DNA from: CAZMGD01 sp964565705
Lineage (GTDB): Bacteria > Actinomycetota > Acidimicrobiia > Acidimicrobiales > Ilumatobacteraceae
DNA: 34,099 bases
NCBI GenBank assembly: GCA_964565705.1
Contig: CAZMGD010000035.1
Span: forward strand, 1 to 34,099
Direction of reading: 5' to 3'
In this document: positions 31,119 to 34,099 of the stretch, piece after piece
How positions within the stretch are numbered: position 1 is the stretch's first letter
Layout: each line of letters opens with the position of its first letter
Translations under genes and position numbers: made by a program
Notes under the pieces: generated by a model
The model's input: only the letters and a program-made list of their open reading frames with translations
Told to the model about the DNA's origin: nothing
The model's database searches: none

Positions 31119-32363
31119 TCACGCGTCGGGGGCGAAGCGGACGATCGCGGCGGCGGCCTTGTAGGCGGCTTCGGCGGGGCCCAGCTCGTCGGGGCGCAGG
31201 AGGTTGGCCATGATCCGCAGCACCCACTCCATGAGGGTGCGGCTCTGCATGCCGACGCGGGTCAGCTCGCGCATCAGGAGCGGCTGGCCGATGACCCGGG
31301 CGAAGAGGCGGGCGACTTTGAAGTACTGCCCGTACTCGTCCTCGAGCATCGTCGGGTAGCGCTGCAGCGCGGCCGCATCGTTGCCGGCCAGCGCCTCGTG
31401 CAGCACCTCGGCGGCCATCCGGCCGGTCTCGTAGGCGTAGTCGATGCCTTCCCCGTTGAAGGGGTTCACGCTGCCGGCGGCGTCGCCGACGACAAGGTAG
31501 GTGGGCCCGGCCTTGGGCCCGACCGAGCCGCCCATCGGCAAGCGGCCGCTCGTCGGCTTCATCGTCGCCGCATCCGGGTCGATCTCCCACCGGTCGGCGA
31601 CCATGTGCGCGTACTCGTTGAGGAGGTGGCTGGTGTTGACGCCCTTGAAGTCGCGGAACGTCGAGAGCAGGCCGACGCCGAGGTTGATCGTGCCGTCGCC
31701 GACCGGGAAGATCCAGCCGTAGCCCGGCATCGGGTTGCCGTTGCGGTCCTTCAGGTCGAGGGCACTCTCGATCCACGGCTCGGCGTGGCGCGGCGACTCC
31801 CAGTACGTGCGGATCGCGGTGCCGTAGGGCCACTCTCGGGCGCGCACGGTGCCGAGCGCCCGACCGAAGCGGCTGTTCGCGCCGTCGGCGACGACCACGT
31901 ACCGGGCACGGATCTCCGCCACGGTGCCCTGGTGGCGGACGGTCGCGCCGCGCACGAAGCCGCGCTCGACGACCGGCTCGAGTGCCTCGTGCCCCTCGAG
32001 CAGCGTGACGCCGGCATCGACCGCGTTCTTGGCGACGAGCTGGTCGAGCTCCCGCCGCCGCACGACGTAACCGTGGGACGGAAACGTCGCATGCTCCGGC
32101 CAGGGCAGCTCAAGCACCTTGCCGTGGGCGGTGGCCCGCAGCCCGTCGAAGCGGTGGTAGCTCGACAGCGCGGGGCCGAGACCCATCTCCTCGAGCTGGT
32201 ACACGGCGCGAGGGGTGAGGCCGTCGCCGCAGGTCTTCTCGCGGGGAAAGGTCTTGCGTTCGACGACGGCGACGCGGTGCCCGTGGCGAGCCAACCAGTA
32301 GCCGGTGGCCGCGCCGGCCGGACCGCCGCCGACGACGAGGACGTCGTGGTCAGCGTGGGGCAC
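31119..32363 (-). CDS. Geranylgeranyl reductase family FAD oxidoreductase (MenJ-like)
   Basis: A 414-residue flavoprotein. It has the Rossmann motif VVGGGPAGAATGYWLARHG (10-28), the family block FPREKTCGDGLTPRAV (39-54), a middle VVADGANSRFGRALG and the second FAD motif VVGDAAGSVNPFNGEGIDYAYETG. A C-terminal helical part is amphipathic. Such enzymes saturate isoprenoid double bonds; mycobacterial MenJ reduces one bond of the menaquinone tail, and archaeal relatives act on lipids. The neighbouring cytochrome c and membrane genes make a menaquinone role plausible, which is inference. The start is GTG behind a minus-strand TAGCCT box in the 30-bp gap after the cytochrome c gene. Confidence 0.88.
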   Translation of the reverse strand: MPHADHDVLVVGGGPAGAATGYWLARHGHRVAVVERKTFPREKTCGDGLTPRAVYQLEEMGLGPALSSYHRFDGLRATAHGKVLELPWPEHATFPSHGYVVRRRELDQLVAKNAVDAGVTLLEGHEALEPVVERGFVRGATVRHQGTVAEIRARYVVVADGANSRFGRALGTVRAREWPYGTAIRTYWESPRHAEPWIESALDLKDRNGNPMPGYGWIFPVGDGTINLGVGLLSTFRDFKGVNTSHLLNEYAHMVADRWEIDPDAATMKPTSGRLPMGGSVGPKAGPTYLVVGDAAGSVNPFNGEGIDYAYETGRMAAEVLHEALAGNDAAALQRYPTMLEDEYGQYFKVARLFARVIGQPLLMRELTRVGMQSRTLMEWVLRIMANLLRPDELGPAEAAYKAAAAIVRFAPDA

Positions 32364-32370
32364 GGACGTC

Positions 32371-32376
32371 AGGCTA
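32371..32376 (-). promoter_or_regulatory. -10 box for the MenJ-like gene (TAGCCT)
   Basis: On the minus strand TAGCCT ends seven bases before GTG 32363, as in the other leaderless starts here. Confidence 0.55.
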
Positions 32377-32393
32377 CGGGGCGAGCGGGCAGC

Positions 32394-33230
32394 TCAGCCG
32401 CCGGCGGAGCCGTCGTCCACCGACGCGTTGGCGAAGTCGATCGGGGTCGTGCCGACCCCGAGCTCCGGGCTGTCGAAGGTCAGCGAACCGTCCTCGAGCC
32501 CGGCGTAGATCTCGCTCTCGGGGCTGCACCACTTCAAGTACTCCGCCGTCCACTCCTCGCTGGTCGGGTCGGCGTTGCCGGCGAGGTCGTAGCGCTCGTG
32601 GCACACGACCGCGAGGATCTCGGCGTCGGACAGCGCGCCGCCGAACGCCGAACCCTGCTGCGGCATCGGCGTGCCGTTGAACTCGAGCCCGGTGTGGGCG
32701 CCGCCGGGACGGTTCGGGTCGCCGTACACCTGGCCGGCGTGCACCTGGCTGCCGGTGTACACGAGGTTGAGCTGCCACTCGATCTTGGGGAACGTCAAGA
32801 GCACGTCGCCCTCGGACAGCTGCCGGCCGGCGCCACCGCTGCCGTCTGCGGCGTGGCAACTGGCACAGCCACCGAACAGTTCCGCGCCGGCGGCGATCGG
32901 ACCCTCGGCGTTGACGGGTCCGGGGGTCAGTCCGCGGATGTACACGAAGAGGATGAGGGGCATGATCGCCAGCGTCGACATCGCCCACCACGGGATCTTG
33001 GGTCGGCTCTTCGCGGCCGCGATGTACGGCGGATCGGGCCGCACGACCGGGGCCGGCTTCGCAGGCGGGGCCGCCGGTTTCGCGGGCACGGGTGCTGACG
33101 CTGCGGCGGGCGTGGTGGTGGCCGGGGCGGCGGGTGAGCCTGCAGATTCGGCGGGTGCCGCCTCGTCGCCGCTGAGCGCGGAGCGACGCTCACGCGATCG
33201 CTTCAGCAGATGCTCAGGGATCTCCGTCAC
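32394..33230 (-). CDS. Membrane-anchored c-type cytochrome
   Basis: A 278-residue single-heme cytochrome c. A cytoplasmic N-terminus of about 80 residues opens with the basic MTEIPEHLLKRSRERR and then runs through an Ala/Pro-rich linker (25-65). One membrane helix lies at 81-99, and the heme domain is outside: CASCH (122-126) binds heme, and M189 in NGTPMPQQ is the likely sixth ligand. The C-terminal part holds two more Cys (C210, C235), possibly a disulfide. GTG 33230 has AAGGA about eight bases upstream. It probably passes electrons from a menaquinol-oxidising complex, perhaps the one encoded divergently, to a terminal oxidase. Confidence 0.92.
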   Translation of the reverse strand: MTEIPEHLLKRSRERRSALSGDEAAPAESAGSPAAPATTTPAAASAPVPAKPAAPPAKPAPVVRPDPPYIAAAKSRPKIPWWAMSTLAIMPLILFVYIRGLTPGPVNAEGPIAAGAELFGGCASCHAADGSGGAGRQLSEGDVLLTFPKIEWQLNLVYTGSQVHAGQVYGDPNRPGGAHTGLEFNGTPMPQQGSAFGGALSDAEILAVVCHERYDLAGNADPTSEEWTAEYLKWCSPESEIYAGLEDGSLTFDSPELGVGTTPIDFANASVDDGSAGG

Positions 33231-33395
33231 GGACTGTTCCTTTCAAGGGGCCGATGGCCCACTGGGCGAGCCCGGCGCTACCCAGTCGGGCGTCACAATA
33301 GAGGCAGTCTCCGCGGGCGACCGAATCTTCGCGGCTGCCGTGGCGCGTGCTAGCAAGGTCGCAGCGCGGAATGGGTAGCACCCACATTCGACGAG

Positions 33396-33401
33396 TAGCG
33401 T
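33396..33401 (+). promoter_or_regulatory. -10 box for the membrane protein/ferredoxin operon (TAGCGT)
   Basis: TAGCGT lies directly upstream of the Rex-like repeat and 69 bases before ATG 33471, so this transcript would have a leader, unlike most others in the window. Confidence 0.4.
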
Positions 33402-33404
33402 GCT

Positions 33405-33422
33405 TCGTGAGCCGATTCACGA
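33405..33422. promoter_or_regulatory. Candidate Rex operator before the membrane protein/ferredoxin operon
   Basis: TCGTGAGCCGATTCACGA has perfect 6-bp half-sites (TCGTGA, TCACGA) six bases apart, the spacing of Rex operators. Its half-sites match the site before rex at 11 of 12 positions. It starts four bases after the -10 box, where a bound repressor would block the transcription start. The rest of 33231-33470 shows only short imperfect repeats (ACTGGG/CCCAGT at 33261 and 33281). Confidence 0.6.
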
Positions 33423-33470
33423 TCCGGTCCGAGAGCGGCCGGATCAACCAGAAGGGAAACCCAGCGAGCG

Positions 33471-33953
33471 ATGCTGGCGATCGACATCCTCAAGTGGCCG
33501 GGCATGAACCAGGCGTTCCTGTTCAGTCTCTTCGTGACGTTGGCGCTGATCGGCATCGCCGTGCTCTACGGCAAGCGCCGTCCGGCCGGAAAGGTGGCGT
33601 CGTGGGGTGAGGCGATGGCCGGCTCAGCGTATGCGTTCTTCGTGATGTTCCTGGCGTTCGGTGTCGTGCCGCACCAGTGGCTGACCCACGTCCAGAACGA
33701 GCTCGGCTGGCAGGCGGACAAGCAGTTCCTCGGCCCCGGCGGCATCTTCCAGAGCAAGGCCGACGGGGGCTCGTTCCCGTTCAACATCAACTATCAGCAG
33801 ATCGGCGACATCCTGGTCGTGTTGATCTACGCCGTCTTCCTCGGCCTCTTCATCTGGATCTTCGTGTGGTGGCAGAAGCGCGGCGATGTCCAGACCCAGC
33901 AGCGCGAGCTCCCCACGTCCACGTTCGGCCGTCCGCTGGTGAGGAAGGGCTGA
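33471..33953 (+). CDS. Three-helix membrane protein, putative subunit of a quinol/ferredoxin redox complex
   Basis: A 160-residue membrane protein with helices near 14-33, 50-68 and 112-134. Between helices 2 and 3 an exported loop contains H68 and H73 (VVPHQWLTHVQNELGW) and an aromatic segment; the C-terminus is cytoplasmic. I do not recognise a named family. It is followed after one base by a ferredoxin gene and faces a cytochrome c gene, so a subunit of a menaquinol-oxidising complex is the best guess. The ATG at 33471 lacks a close ribosome site (AAGGGA is about 14 bases away); ATG 33504 is the alternative. Confidence 0.8.
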   Translation: MLAIDILKWPGMNQAFLFSLFVTLALIGIAVLYGKRRPAGKVASWGEAMAGSAYAFFVMFLAFGVVPHQWLTHVQNELGWQADKQFLGPGGIFQSKADGGSFPFNINYQQIGDILVVLIYAVFLGLFIWIFVWWQKRGDVQTQQRELPTSTFGRPLVRKG

Positions 33954-33954
33954 C

Positions 33955-34099
33955 ATGGCCAAGACCGACGCCAACCCCCCGATGCCGGAGTGGAGCGATG
34001 AGTACCAGCTCGTCGAGGTCGACGCCGACTACCTGTCCAAGGCCGTCAAGCCGAAGCAGTTCATCCACATCGACCAGTCCGAGTGCATCATGTGCGAGG
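33955..34099 (+). CDS. 4Fe-4S ferredoxin-like protein (partial, runs off the right edge)
   Basis: The first 48 codons are visible. A leader of about 40 residues (MAKTDANPPMPEWSDEYQLV ...) ends in FIHIDQSECIMCE, the start of a CxxC cluster motif (C44, C47) cut by the window edge. The phrase IDQSECIMCE is typical of bacterial ferredoxins that bind one or two 4Fe-4S clusters. The ATG has the strong site GAGGAAGGG 5 to 13 bases upstream and begins one base after the previous stop, so it is co-translated with the membrane protein. I expect cytochrome b-type genes further on, which cannot be seen here. Confidence 0.8.
   Translation, partial: MAKTDANPPMPEWSDEYQLVEVDADYLSKAVKPKQFIHIDQSECIMCE

Noticed and set aside
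33261..33286. ACTGGG/CCCAGT inverted repeat before the cytochrome c gene as an operator.
   Set aside because: Six-base arms 14 bases apart in GC-rich DNA are weak, and no matching site was found elsewhere in the window.
1..34099. Search for tRNA, rRNA, CRISPR, insertion sequences, phage or toxin-antitoxin genes.
   Set aside because: No cloverleaf-like segment, regularly spaced repeats, transposase or integrase motifs, or target duplications were seen; gene content is chromosomal housekeeping.

Overview
This is high-GC DNA, densely packed with genes. Start codons are often GTG, neighbouring genes often overlap by 1 or 4 nt, and many starts sit 6-9 nt downstream of a TAnnnT box. Together with a rex-hemA-hemC-hemD-hemB-hemL cluster, a MenJ-like reductase and an AidB-like acyl-CoA dehydrogenase, this points to an actinobacterium. 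My best guess is the class Acidimicrobiia (Ilumatobacter-like); that is inference, not proof. It looks like a scaffold from a draft or metagenome assembly, because exactly 100 N join two contigs at 25571-25670. I see no tRNA, rRNA, CRISPR array, prophage or insertion sequence, and no gene-free stretch longer than 300 bases.

Layout. 1-3793: the 5' part of a primary-type sigma factor (minus strand), divergent from a Bax-inhibitor-like membrane protein, a degenerate CPBP protease and a membrane protein with an HEDVH (HExxH) motif, then a WYL regulator on the minus strand. 3872-8863: a tiny zinc-less DksA-like gene coupled to an unknown gene and closed by a perfect 20-bp inverted repeat; divergent from it, a complete UgpC-A-E-B-type ABC importer operon (ATPase, two permeases, lipoprotein). 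9036-18386: mostly housekeeping genes on the plus strand: cyclophilin, SDR, YcaQ-type DNA glycosylase, PuuD-type amidotransferase, AI-2E-type exporter, asparaginase II, MBL hydrolase and a UvrD-like helicase with an unusual N-terminus. 18459-23423: acyl-CoA metabolism (thioesterase, AidB-like dehydrogenase, acyl-CoA ligase), a SAM hydroxide adenosyltransferase family protein and a 27-residue membrane peptide.

23545-34099 reads as one respiratory theme. The NADH/NAD+ sensor Rex precedes hemA, hemC, hemD, a HAD phosphatase, hemB and hemL, which make tetrapyrrole precursors from glutamyl-tRNA. After an unknown anchored protein come a MenJ-like reductase and a membrane-anchored cytochrome c (both minus strand), and then, divergently, a three-helix membrane protein and the start of a ferredoxin. 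The most interesting link is an 18-bp inverted repeat, TCGTGA-N6-TCACGA, before the membrane protein/ferredoxin operon. It closely matches a repeat overlapping the rex promoter (TCGTGA-N6-GCACGA). Both resemble the known Rex operator, so Rex may control itself and this redox complex.

Other points worth checking: a dispersed 3'-end repeat, one copy of which abuts the assembly gap; a terminator-like palindrome family; an Ala where the SAM hydrolase family usually has its catalytic His; and the 27-residue peptide.
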